This document shows positions 9,771-16,181 of a DNA stretch of 18,419 nucleotides, piece by piece; position 1 is the stretch's first letter, and each line of letters starts with the position of its first letter. Source of the DNA: an uncultured Lachnospiraceae bacterium (GTDB taxonomy: Bacteria; Bacillota; Clostridia; Lachnospirales; Lachnospiraceae). Where the stretch lies: the NCBI GenBank assembly GCA_910579085.1, contig CAJTRU010000069.1:1-18419 (forward strand). Reading direction: 5' to 3'. The position numbers and the translations under genes are program-made. The notes beneath the pieces were generated by a model, which saw only the letters and a list, made by a program, of their open reading frames with translations, was not told where the DNA came from and did not search any database.

Positions 9771-10364
9771 CTATCGTACCAAACGAAACGCCCGGTAATA
9801 ATTATCTTCTGGATACTCATTAAATATAATAAGTTCCTGTTCGGTGTATGTACCTGGATAGAATAAAACCATAGGTACACTGGCAAATGCTTGTGGCATA
9901 TTATAGAGAATTTTATTAAATACTTCCGGTGCTTGAAGCAGTGGGAAGCACTTACCTATTCCCACCAAAAACACTACTGCATTTTCTGGCGTATTCTCTG
10001 TAATATGCTGTACAATCAAATTTTCCTTGTCCGTAATTTTAAGTGTATGCTTGATTGCATCCTGAACCTTTTTTATTCCATGCTTTTGTTCCTGTGCGTA
10101 GCATTTTCCCATGAAGTTCTTCTTTTGCAGATGGTCTATAATTAAATCGTACAAATCATATACCACCAGTTCAAATCCATCTGTGCCTTTAAGGTTTTTA
10201 TTTTTCAGACACTCAATACGTTCCCGAACAGCAAGCTCATCTTCAGGGTCATAATCAAATACCCAATAATTTACCTCATTAGCTTTTCCCCTTGTCTGCC
10301 GAAATAATGGTTTTTTGATGGATGCCTCCATCTGGTCTAACCGTTCTGCTATGCTTGCCATCAT
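9771..10364 (-). CDS. brxB: BrxB, DUF1788 family BREX protein
   Basis: BrxB is a small conserved BREX component (DUF1788), required for phage resistance, with no established enzymatic activity. The product is 197 residues, the usual length. Family-typical segments are an N-terminal helix followed by YWVFDYDPEDELAVRERI, the central GFELVVYDLYDLIIDHL, the hydrophobic strand VVFLVGIGKCFPLLQAP, and a C-terminal VPMVLFYPGTYTEQEL. The ATG at 10364 overlaps the brxA stop as ATGA, with GGGGG upstream; a second ATG follows directly at 10361. This overlap implies translational coupling to brxA. Identification is by family resemblance and by position between brxA and brxC. Confidence 0.94.
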   Translation of the reverse strand: MMASIAERLDQMEASIKKPLFRQTRGKANEVNYWVFDYDPEDELAVRERIECLKNKNLKGTDGFELVVYDLYDLIIDHLQKKNFMGKCYAQEQKHGIKKVQDAIKHTLKITDKENLIVQHITENTPENAVVFLVGIGKCFPLLQAPEVFNKILYNMPQAFASVPMVLFYPGTYTEQELIIFNEYPEDNYYRAFRLVR

Positions 10365-10963
10365 CTTACCCCCGAAAGTGCTTTTACAACCTGCTTCATA
10401 TCATTATCAATAAGCCAACGCTCCATATCCGGCTCCAAGATAGGCTTATAAATTTTTCTGGTATCCTTACCCTTATCTGTGACACCTGCCTCATAAAGAT
10501 AAGTCTTATAGTTTCTTGATAATTTACCAAGAGTCGTTTCCGACCATCCAGCCATTTTTTCACACTGTAACTGCTTGTCTTTGAAAAAAATATTCAAATC
10601 GCTTTGTGCATATTCATTGCTACCGATTATCATTTTTTCTCTTATGACTTCATACACAAAATCAAAAAACAAAGTGTCATTAACCATTATTGCAGCCAGT
10701 GCAAATAACTTCTGTGTGGCAACATCCCCATTCATAAAAACTGGGTAAAAACTATTGCCTAACGCCTTAATTCTTGCCGTAACAGCATTGTATGTTAGTA
10801 ATGCTCTTTCTGGTGTAACTGATGCAAATATGTTTTCGGTTTTGCATAACTCTCTGATTTCTTCAAAGGTCTTTCCTTCAGAAAGTAACTTAACTTCATT
10901 CCGGAATTCCATAAACCAAAAAGAATGTTTTGTAGCTCCAGCACTATACTCTTTTCTTTCCAT
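10361..10963 (-). CDS. brxA: BrxA, DUF1819 family BREX protein
   Basis: BrxA (DUF1819) is the first gene of the canonical operon; family members have been described as small helical, DNA-binding proteins, related to NusB-like folds. The product is 200 residues from the ATG at 10963. Typical features are the opening YSAGATKHSFWFMEFR, the middle LFALAAIMVNDTLFFDFVYEV, a DLNIFFKDKQ segment, and a winged-helix-like end ending in EPDMERWLIDNDMKQVVKAL. An in-frame ATG at 10984 overlaps the stop codon of the upstream regulator pseudogene; I prefer 10963 because AAAGGTG lies about 9 nt upstream and the product then matches the family start better. Transcription probably starts in or before the decayed XRE gene. 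Confidence 0.93.
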   Translation of the reverse strand: MERKEYSAGATKHSFWFMEFRNEVKLLSEGKTFEEIRELCKTENIFASVTPERALLTYNAVTARIKALGNSFYPVFMNGDVATQKLFALAAIMVNDTLFFDFVYEVIREKMIIGSNEYAQSDLNIFFKDKQLQCEKMAGWSETTLGKLSRNYKTYLYEAGVTDKGKDTRKIYKPILEPDMERWLIDNDMKQVVKALSGVR

Positions 10964-10983
10964 TATGCATATACACCTTTCCA

Positions 10984-11219
10984 TTATGATTCTATGCCTT
11001 TATCTGTCCCATTAACCATACCTGGCAATACGTCTGGTATTTCACCAACCATACAATTCCAATTTCTGCAAATTTTCACTATGACATCCATTGATACATT
11101 TTCATTATGTGACAGCTTTACAAGAGTCCCTTAACTGATACCAGACAGCTTGCGAAACTCTGTTTTTTTCATTCCTTTATCAATCAGCAGTTTAAAAATT
11201 TATTATAGCAAATGTCCAC
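10984..11219 (-). pseudogene. Decayed XRE/Cro-family HTH regulator upstream of brxA
   Basis: The remains are of a small Cro/CI-type repressor of the kind common in Clostridia. The site AGAGGTG (11233-11227) lies 7 nt before a GTG at 11219, giving MDICYNK. One base then appears to be lost at the TTTTT run near 11194-11198. After shifting frame the helix-turn-helix continues as KLLIDKGMKKTEFRKLSGIS. It then hits an in-frame TAA at 11133-11131 and resumes as GTLVKLSHNENVSMDVIVK to a TAA at 10986-10984. The last base of that stop is the first base of an in-frame ATG ahead of brxA. An intact protein would be about 78 residues. Its position directly before brxA suggests it once regulated the BREX operon and itself. 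Two independent lesions make a functional product unlikely. Confidence 0.82.
11202..11210 (-). promoter_or_regulatory. Possible extended -10 promoter (TGCTATAAT) for the BREX operon
   Basis: Reading the minus strand, TGCTATAAT is a perfect TGnTATAAT extended -10 element just inside the 5' end of the regulator pseudogene. No good -35 hexamer is visible, but extended -10 sites often do without one. Transcription would start near 11195 and give brxA a leader of about 230 nt. A second TATAAT (11239-11234) lies just ahead of the pseudogene's ribosome site. Functional use is inference. Confidence 0.4.
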
Positions 11220-11439
11220 TTTTCTTCACCTCTATTATATACGTGAATCTGTAAATGTTTATTGTTCTTTTAACATGAATGAACTTCATAATTCATTATT
11301 TCATCAATCCACCTGGCATCCAATTCTGTTACCCTGCCTGATTCCAATTATTTGTACTTCGTTTATCTAGCCAGTGCAACAAACAACACTCCACTTCATA
11401 AATCACTTCAAAATACAAATGACACTAAAACTTACTTTT

Positions 11440-11892
11440 CTATACATAATCATTTAACTTTTTCAAATCATATTTTATCCAATCCGCTGTACTCTGTGCC
11501 TTTTCACTGGTAAACTTCAATTCAAATAATGTAGCAACATCTTCTTACCGGATGGAAGTGTACGAACTATTTTCCTCATACTCATCTCTTAACTGTGCAA
11601 TGATTATGTCTGGTTTCTTTTTTATACCAGAAAAGTATTTCTCTGTATATATTCTTAAATCACTTTCGTTTAGGATTGCTGACAACTTTCTCTGCAAGTG
11701 ATAACAGAATATCATTTTCAAACAGTTTTCATTGATAATATACCCTTCACTAAAATCTTTTGGCATGTTCTTCATCCGTATTTCTTTTATTACCTTGTCG
11801 ATTTTTATGCTGATTTCTTTACTTATCATTGGAATTGCATTCAATTTACATTTTGCAACAGGATATAATTCAGTATCCGATTCAGCATCCAA
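11440..11892 (-). pseudogene. PD-(D/E)XK-nuclease-like gene interrupted by a TAA stop
   Basis: The frame opens at a TTG (11892) and runs 115 codons to a TAA at 11547-11545. It then continues in the same frame for 34 more codons to the TAG at 11442-11440. The joined product has KKPDIIIAQLRDEYEENSS followed, about 22 residues on, by DVATLFELKFTSEKAQ. The Asp of PDI and the Glu-Leu-Lys of FELKF have the spacing of a PD-(D/E)XK nuclease core. The tail, ADWIKYDLKKLNDYV, resembles the helix that follows such cores. The TTG has no convincing ribosome site. An alternative N-terminus in another frame (ATG near 11917, MVQFNIVDYWMLNR) could indicate an additional frameshift. I read it as a degraded restriction- or defence-type nuclease. 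The family call is moderate; the in-frame stop is seen directly. Confidence 0.6.
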
Positions 11893-12090
11893 TAATCCAC
11901 TATGTTAAATTGTACCATAAATTCCCCAATAACAAAATAAAAATATGTAAGTTCTTGAAGATTTCTTCAATTTTTCATGCAATCTGCATTTATCTATAAC
12001 ACTTTACCCTATTTCATCTATTTGTCTACATTCGTTAAACTTGTAACCTTATCTGCCTAATTTTTACATATCACTATTCCACATCATCTC

Positions 12091-12465
12091 TTATTTCTTA
12101 TCCTGTCTTATAGACCTGACTACCGTTTCGCCATATATCTTTTGATATTCTTCATAAAGTGCATCATTCTCCAACCATACACCAGGCTTATCCAGCACCT
12201 TTATAAATAATTTCAAATTGTCGCTTGCATCACTTACATCAAAATTAAACGCATCTTCCTTTACCAAAGTTTTCAAATACCAATAAAGATCATATGATGC
12301 CAGTTCAAATGCAACTTTTTCTGTTCTATCTGTTATCGCATCCCTTTGAACAGACTGAGATAACTGTTCTGCTTCTTCATACAATTCATCAAATGAAGCA
12401 TCAAATCCATTACTCTCAAAATATTCCTTCACAATTGCAAATACAGATATCATATTGTCATTCAT
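12091..12465 (-). CDS. Hypothetical acidic protein, 124 residues
   Basis: I do not recognise this protein. The ATG at 12465 has TTAGGA 7 nt upstream; an in-frame TTG at 12480 is less likely. The product is acidic and probably all-helical, without signal peptide, membrane segment or Cys clusters. Notable segments are FDASFDELYEEAEQLSQSV, FELASYDLYWYLKTLVKEDA, and the C-terminal ALYEEYQKIYGETVVRSIR. It stands alone, about 200 bases from the broken nuclease gene and about 580 bases from the primase-like gene, so it is probably its own transcription unit. No function can be assigned from context beyond lying between a BREX island and a mobile-element module. Confidence 0.65.
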   Translation of the reverse strand: MNDNMISVFAIVKEYFESNGFDASFDELYEEAEQLSQSVQRDAITDRTEKVAFELASYDLYWYLKTLVKEDAFNFDVSDASDNLKLFIKVLDKPGVWLENDALYEEYQKIYGETVVRSIRQDKK

Positions 12466-12597
12466 GTGAAGTCCTAACAAAGATATCTTTTCTTGTATCG
12501 AATATTTTCTGTACTCTTATAAAGAAAGTGGACTGACACATCAATCACTACACTCTTTCATGAATTATGCTGCCCTCAAAAGTTCCATGTGAACTTG

Positions 12598-12648
12598 CAA
12601 GATACGCAGGAGCGACAGCTCCTGCATCTTGTCAGGGGAAACCCCTGA
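12598..12648. other. Tandem pair of strong hairpins (candidate oriT-like or terminator element)
   Basis: The first inverted repeat pairs GCAGGAGC (12606-12613) with GCTCCTGC (12618-12625) around the loop GACA. It is extended by CAAGAT (12598-12603) pairing with ATCTTG (12626-12631), with a 2-nt bulge. The second follows directly: TCAGGGG (12632-12638), AAA, CCCCTGA (12642-12648). No T run follows on either strand, so a simple rho-independent terminator is doubtful. It lies in a roughly 580-base stretch without a convincing gene, next to the repeat family at 12669-13080. GC-rich hairpins like these are common around mobilisation origins, but no nick consensus or relaxase is visible here. Confidence 0.5.
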
Positions 12649-12668
12649 AACCCTTGTATATACGGAAA

Positions 12669-13080
12669 CTGGCTGGCTTTTTCAAATGCCTTTTTTATTT
12701 CCGGCTGAAAATACCATATATTTTTTATATTTATGGCTGGTTTTTCCAGTTACGTTTTTACCAATATCCAGCCCTGCCTGAAAAAGCTGGCTGGCTTTCT
12801 GAAACGCTTTTTTGATTTCTGGCTGAAAAAACTGTTACTTTTTTAATTTCCGATTGGCTTTTTGAAACCACTTTTTTAAATTGAAAAACCACTTTCTGTT
12901 CATGCCAGACAGTTAAACCGGCTTTTTTGAATACTTTTTCCATTCCTGGCTGAAAAATTATTTTCATTTTCTGCTTTTCAATTGATTTTTCCAGCCATCT
13001 CCATAAAGGATATCTTCTTGTTTTCATCCACATCCACTGGCTTTTTCAGTGGTTTGTCCTGTTTCTGGCTGGTTTTTCCG
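12669..13080 (-). repeat. Degenerate 42-bp (14-codon) repeat family, about six copies
   Basis: Read on the minus strand, copies at 12710-12669, 12828-12787 and 12955-12914 are each 42 bases. They translate, each in its own local frame, as FQPEIKKAFEKASQ, FQPEIKKAFQKASQ and FQPGMEKVFKKAGL. More decayed copies lie at about 12886-12850, 12784-12734 and 13075-13034. The last supplies the C-terminal codons and stop of the DUF3991/Toprim gene. Successive copies are out of frame with one another and the intervening DNA has stops, so the array is not one intact gene. A 91-codon open frame at 13033-12758 passes through it but changes repeat frame, so I do not call it. The array could be a decayed helical-repeat protein or a non-coding repeat that copies coding DNA. 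Confidence 0.6.
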
Positions 13081-14056
13081 CATTCTGCCGGATAATCCGA
13101 CTGGAAACAGGCCAGCATTTCTTTACAGCTGCCAGACATTCATTGTAATCTTTAAATGGTTCTGGCGGCGGACAGTCACCAACTTCAAAACCAAGCCCAT
13201 AATATTTCTGGCATAATGCATCTGTTGCTTTCCTGCCTGGTCCATCACTGTCAAGGCAGAAATAAATGTTTTTTACCTGTGGATGCTCTTTCAGAAATGT
13301 AGCCAGCGGTGCATCATGCAGCATTCCAAGCGCCAGTTTGTTGCTCTCATAATCACCATACAAACTGGTAAAGCTCATCAGGTCAATTGCCGCTTCAAAG
13401 ACATACAGGCTGCCACTTCTGTCATTCCAGACATTAAATCCATAATTTTTGTTATTTCCTGCCACATCACATTTAAAAGAAGAACCAGCCGTCCCTCTCA
13501 TACTGGCAAACCGTGTAATACCGTTTTTATCATTTCCTTTGAATACAATGTTGTGATGCCATTGTTCTTCATAAACCAGCCCCTGCCTTACAAAAAAGTC
13601 CACTGTTTCAAGCGGAACCGCCCTGTCTGCTGTCAGATACCTGTACAGGATATCATTATTTTCTGCCTGCCCAGGCAGGATAAAAGTCTGTTTTTCTTTT
13701 TCCGTATGCCTTGATGCCTGATGCCGCAGCACTGGCATTTCTGTTTTTTTCCTTTCTGTCATAATGTCTTTGTACCCAGTAAAATCCAGCAGCCAGAAAA
13801 CAGCGTCTTTTACCTCCATGCCTGCAAACACCCTTAAAAAATCAATCTGCGAGCCGCCATTGCTTCCTGTTTCTGCAATCCTGGACCACCGGCACCAGCT
13901 CCTGCGGTTGTAAATCATGACAGAATCCATCTCTGCCAGTGTGTGGAAACGCCCTTTCCTTTTTACGGTATAGCCAAGTTGCCCTGCCACATCGCAAAGG
14001 TCAGCTTCTTTTGCAGCTGCCAGTTCTTCTTCTGTAAAATATCTTTTTTCCAACAT
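13046..14056 (-). CDS. DUF3991 and Toprim domain protein (primase-like, mobile-element type)
   Basis: The protein has 336 residues and resembles DUF3991/Toprim proteins of plasmids and ICEs, thought to act in element replication or transfer as primase-like factors. The N-terminal part has SVMIYNRRSWCRW and GGSQIDFLRVFAGM, as in the zinc-finger/DUF3991 lead-in. DUF3991 spans about 126-195 (ILYRYLTADRAV, HHNIVFKGNDKNG). The Toprim fold spans about 216-300, with the Glu of VFEAAID (Glu221) and the acidic DSDGPG at 269-274 as metal ligands, then DYNE near 303. The ATG at 14056 has AAGGCAAGG upstream; a GTG at 14074 is possible. The C-terminal tail KPARNRTNH lies inside a copy of the 42-bp repeat, so the gene may have been fused to or truncated by it. 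Confidence 0.87.
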   Translation of the reverse strand: MLEKRYFTEEELAAAKEADLCDVAGQLGYTVKRKGRFHTLAEMDSVMIYNRRSWCRWSRIAETGSNGGSQIDFLRVFAGMEVKDAVFWLLDFTGYKDIMTERKKTEMPVLRHQASRHTEKEKQTFILPGQAENNDILYRYLTADRAVPLETVDFFVRQGLVYEEQWHHNIVFKGNDKNGITRFASMRGTAGSSFKCDVAGNNKNYGFNVWNDRSGSLYVFEAAIDLMSFTSLYGDYESNKLALGMLHDAPLATFLKEHPQVKNIYFCLDSDGPGRKATDALCQKYYGLGFEVGDCPPPEPFKDYNECLAAVKKCWPVSSRIIRQNAEKPARNRTNH

Positions 14057-14183
14057 TTTACCTTGCCTTTCCACGTTTTTTTACAGCTTTCTTTTTTTCT
14101 TCTTCCCCACAGCTTTCTGTTTTCTCCTCTGGATTTTCCACCTTATTAATCCCCCATGCCACCTTAACGGCCCAAATAGGAAT

Positions 14184-14272
14184 GAAAAACGCTGTTTTTG
14201 CGTTTTTCTAAGATTGAAACTGTAATCATTCTTTGGATGCGTTTTTGCAGCCTTAGAATGATTTTTCAATCT
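14184..14272 (-). promoter_or_regulatory. Two adjacent hairpins with competing arms, attenuator-like leader of the Toprim gene
   Basis: The larger inverted repeat pairs AGATTGAAA (14211-14219) with TTTCAATCT (14264-14272), and AATCATTCT (14224-14232) with AGAATGATT (14255-14263). This is an 18-bp stem with one 4-nt bulge and a 22-nt loop. Beside it, GAAAAACGC (14184-14192) pairs with GCGTTTTTC (14200-14208). The loop of the large hairpin contains GCGTTTTTGC (14239-14248), the same sequence as one arm of the small hairpin, so it could pair instead with the other arm. In minus-strand RNA it falls between the DUF5688 gene and the Toprim gene start at 14056. A terminator/antiterminator or translational switch is inference. 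A 62-codon open frame across this region starts at TTG inside the stem and is not called. Confidence 0.5.
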
Positions 14273-14281
14273 GTCCCCTGT

Positions 14282-15280
14282 CTATCTCTGCTTTTTTTCA
14301 TGGTTTTTAGGTTTTTCTGGTGCAGTCCCATCCAGGCGTTTTGCCGAGATATCCGCTGCCATAGAAAGCCTGCGCTGCTCTTTTTCATAATAATATACCT
14401 GGTTGGAAAGCCTTTCGTTTAGTGGGACCTGTCCAAGATTGACTTCCTCCACCATTTCCGCCAGTATTTCCGAACTGCCAATATCCGCAGGAACTGCTAT
14501 CACTTCATGGATTGAAGACGGCAGGATATATAAATCCTTCCCAGTCTCTTCTGCCAGACCATGGAGTGTATCTTCAAATACCATAGAAACGGCTCCGTTT
14601 ATCTGGCAGCTGTTTGTAACCACATACATTGGAAAACTTGCTGGCGTTTTCCCCAGAATGATACCCACATCTTCTTCTGGAATCCCTTCTTCCATAAGCA
14701 TCCCTTTTAAAATATCTGCCATATCTGCTACCTTTGGCGGCATAATCTTTTTTGTGTTTTCCTTAGCCATCTGAAACATCTTCTCTTCAGAAAGCCCCAT
14801 GCTTCCAGCTATCCTGTCATTTACAAGAACAGAAGACACCACGCTCTGGTCCATGCTGGTAACATAACGGCAGACAATGGATAAATCCTGGAACGGACGG
14901 TTGGGCACGTCTTTTAAAAGCTCCCTGTTCTGTTCCGTATTGATTAATGACAGGACCAGCTTTGTTTCCGGCTCCGAAAAAGCAATTCCTGCCATTTCCT
15001 GCGCATGTTCCATACCCTCCAAAAGACGCATAGCGGCCGTTTCCAATGTTCCTTTTAAATCTCCGGTACTCTTGTAATCTTCATACAATTCCTGTAAATA
15101 AAGCACTGGTGCAGCAGCCATACCTTCTTTTCCTGTTTCTTTCATCTGCATATACAACCCGTCCAGCGTACCATTCACTTTCTGCACGGGCTTCACGTCC
15201 ACATTGTAATGTACAAATTTTTTCGGCATATAATCCTTTATGCTTTCTTTTACAACTTCTTTAAAAACATCATAATCCAT
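14282..15280 (-). CDS. DUF5688 family protein
   Basis: The protein has 332 residues and matches DUF5688, a family of unknown function common on Lachnospiraceae plasmids and ICEs. It is soluble, without signal or membrane helices. Family-like segments are VHYNVDVKPVQKVNGTLDGL at the N-terminus, SIVCRYVTSM near the middle, MYVVTNSCQINGAVSMVF (about 225-242), and LYILPSSIHEVIAVPA, SEILAEMVEEVN and VPLNERLSNQVYYYE toward the end. The C-terminal tail is basic (APEKPKNHEKKQR). The ATG at 15280 has an excellent AAGGAAGGAG site. It lies about 220 bases upstream of the Toprim gene, separated by the structured element at 14184-14272. No enzymatic function can be assigned. Confidence 0.85.
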   Translation of the reverse strand: MDYDVFKEVVKESIKDYMPKKFVHYNVDVKPVQKVNGTLDGLYMQMKETGKEGMAAAPVLYLQELYEDYKSTGDLKGTLETAAMRLLEGMEHAQEMAGIAFSEPETKLVLSLINTEQNRELLKDVPNRPFQDLSIVCRYVTSMDQSVVSSVLVNDRIAGSMGLSEEKMFQMAKENTKKIMPPKVADMADILKGMLMEEGIPEEDVGIILGKTPASFPMYVVTNSCQINGAVSMVFEDTLHGLAEETGKDLYILPSSIHEVIAVPADIGSSEILAEMVEEVNLGQVPLNERLSNQVYYYEKEQRRLSMAADISAKRLDGTAPEKPKNHEKKQR

Positions 15281-15323
15281 GCTCTGCTCCTTCCTTTCCC
15301 CAGTACATATACGGGATATGCTC

Positions 15324-15431
15324 TTATTTGCCTACAAAAAAGCCAGAATAAATATCCAGCTTTCTGTCTGCATCTCCTGTTATCCAGTTAAAAAATGCCT
15401 CAGATGCCCTCCTTTCTTTATAAAAAGCCAT
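15324..15431 (-). CDS. Possible 35-residue peptide gene
   Basis: A short frame from ATG at 15431 reads MAFYKERRASEAFFNWITGD and then DRKLDIYSGFFVGK to a TAA at 15326-15324. Composition is protein-like (aromatic residues, amphipathic charge). The start codon lies in the 3' arm of a strong hairpin and there is no clear ribosome site; a 7-codon leader starting in the 5' arm overlaps it. An AAAGGAGGG stretch lies inside the frame without a suitable start after it. It could be real but translationally controlled, or a remnant. No function is known. Confidence 0.3.
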   Translation of the reverse strand: MAFYKERRASEAFFNWITGDADRKLDIYSGFFVGK

Positions 15432-15445
15432 GGTTTTCCATGGCT
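15421..15445 (-). terminator. Hairpin with T run after the small membrane gene
   Basis: On the minus strand AGCCATGG, AAAA, CCATGGCT (15445-15426) forms a perfect 8-bp stem with a 4-nt loop, followed by TTTTA. It lies about 95 bases downstream of the 59-residue membrane gene and would end or attenuate the parM-parR transcript. The stem also contains the start of the possible 35-residue peptide, so a translational role is an alternative. Confidence 0.6.
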
Positions 15446-15538
15446 ATGTAATATATATCTATGTTTATGTGGCTTTATGTTAATCCCCACATGTCACGCT
15501 TATGCGTGGCACAAACACAAACCAAATGAATTTCCTTG

Positions 15539-15718
15539 TCATTTCTGGCTGGATAAACCAGACACAGCAGCCACCATACACAATGTGATGACTAACAGCA
15601 GCAGGAACAGCTTCAACAGGCAACATGCAGCCCCTGCTGACAGCCATACGATATATAAAAATACTTTCATTATAATAAACAGCGTTTTCCATGTTTTCTT
15701 TAAAATAATTCCTGCCAT
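15539..15718 (-). CDS. Small hydrophobic membrane protein, 59 residues
   Basis: The frame from ATG 15718 reads MAGIILKKTWKTLFIIMKVF, then a long hydrophobic stretch (LYIVWLSAGAACCLLKLFL to LVITLCMVAAVSGL), ending SSQK and TGA at 15541-15539. It would have one or two membrane-spanning helices. The site GAGGGCAGGA lies just upstream, and the start is 18 nt after the parR stop. A longer overlapping frame at 15740-15480 (86 codons) has an odd Cys-rich mix and is judged the shadow. Small membrane peptides are common in conjugative-element operons, but this one is not recognised by name. It probably belongs to the parM-parR transcript. Confidence 0.6.
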   Translation of the reverse strand: MAGIILKKTWKTLFIIMKVFLYIVWLSAGAACCLLKLFLLLLVITLCMVAAVSGLSSQK

Positions 15719-15736
15719 TGTCCTGCCCTCTCTGCA

Positions 15737-16177
15737 TCATCCCCAGCCGCTGGCTAATTCCGCCATGATGTGGTCTTCCTCTGTTTCAATACTGTCGTTG
15801 TTCTCTGTTTCTTCCATATTTTCTGTACCTGCAGAAACCTTTGGTGACACTGCTGTCACTGCCGGCGGCCGGCCACCAGCCAGTGCAATTCCAAGAATCC
15901 TCACTACTTCATCCCTTGCCTGTTCCCTGATGTCCGCACAAATACCTGCAAAATCTTCCCTTGTAAGGTATTCTTTCTCTTTCTTTTCCCCAGGCTGCGC
16001 TACAAGATTTTCCCCGTCAAGACTGCGGATATAAAAATCTATAGAATCCATGATAAACTTATTGACTGACTTATGGATTTCCGTATTCAGGTTTGCCAAG
16101 ACTTTTTCCACCCTCTGGTGCTGTTCATTATCCATATTCAGGCGCAGGCTGTGGTAGCATATATTTGTTTTTGCCAT
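15737..16177 (-). CDS. ParR-like ribbon-helix-helix partition adaptor
   Basis: The 146-residue protein follows the ParM-like gene by 4 nt and has the layout expected of a type II segregation adaptor. The N-terminal part, ICYHSLRLNMDNEQHQRVEK, and LNTEIHKSVNKFIMDSIDFY (to about residue 50) read as a ribbon-helix-helix DNA-binding domain. The remaining part is acidic and low in order, with a short tail, DHIMAELASGWG. In plasmid systems the adaptor binds centromere repeats and caps the actin filament with its C-terminus. The ATG at 16177 has AAGGTG overlapping the parM stop. Sequence similarity to any specific ParR is weak, so the call rests largely on context. Confidence 0.75.
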   Translation of the reverse strand: MAKTNICYHSLRLNMDNEQHQRVEKVLANLNTEIHKSVNKFIMDSIDFYIRSLDGENLVAQPGEKKEKEYLTREDFAGICADIREQARDEVVRILGIALAGGRPPAVTAVSPKVSAGTENMEETENNDSIETEEDHIMAELASGWG

Positions 16178-16181
16178 AAAA

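Noticed and set aside
9758..9886. N-terminal extension of brxC (start at 9886)
   Set aside because: It would overlap brxB by more than 100 bases, lacks a ribosome site and adds atypical residues; the ATG at 9757 has AGGAAGGA and gives the family start.
11290..11360. Short minus-strand frame containing ELDARWIDEIMNYEV
   Set aside because: It is only about 25 codons, preceded by a stop and without a start or ribosome site; it may be a relic but cannot be supported.
10984..11892. Stop-codon recoding, because two neighbouring genes each carry an internal TAA
   Set aside because: TAA ends intact genes in this window (brxC, the 124-residue protein), and the regulator also has a frameshift; ordinary gene decay explains both.
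11955..11977. Hairpin TTGAAG-ATTT-CTTCAA with T run on the plus strand
   Set aside because: The stem is short and AT-rich, and there is no plus-strand gene for it to terminate.
12758..13033. 91-codon minus-strand frame across the repeats
   Set aside because: It crosses copies of the 42-bp repeat in different frames, so the amino-acid repeat is not preserved; it is better described as a repeat region.
12669..13080. CRISPR array
   Set aside because: The repeats are degenerate, unevenly spaced and encode a common peptide; there are no unique spacers of constant length and no cas genes.
14081..14269. 62-codon minus-strand frame before the Toprim gene
   Set aside because: It starts at a TTG inside a long inverted repeat, has no ribosome site, and its Lys/Arg-rich composition follows from the A-rich DNA.
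15480..15740. 86-codon minus-strand frame after parR
   Set aside because: Composition is less protein-like than the overlapping 59-codon hydrophobic frame, which has its own ribosome site; kept as an alternative only.
15279..16034. Long plus-strand frame of 251 codons opposite parR
   Set aside because: It is antisense to well-supported genes, has no ribosome site, and its Ser/Pro/Cys-rich composition is a shadow of the coding strand.
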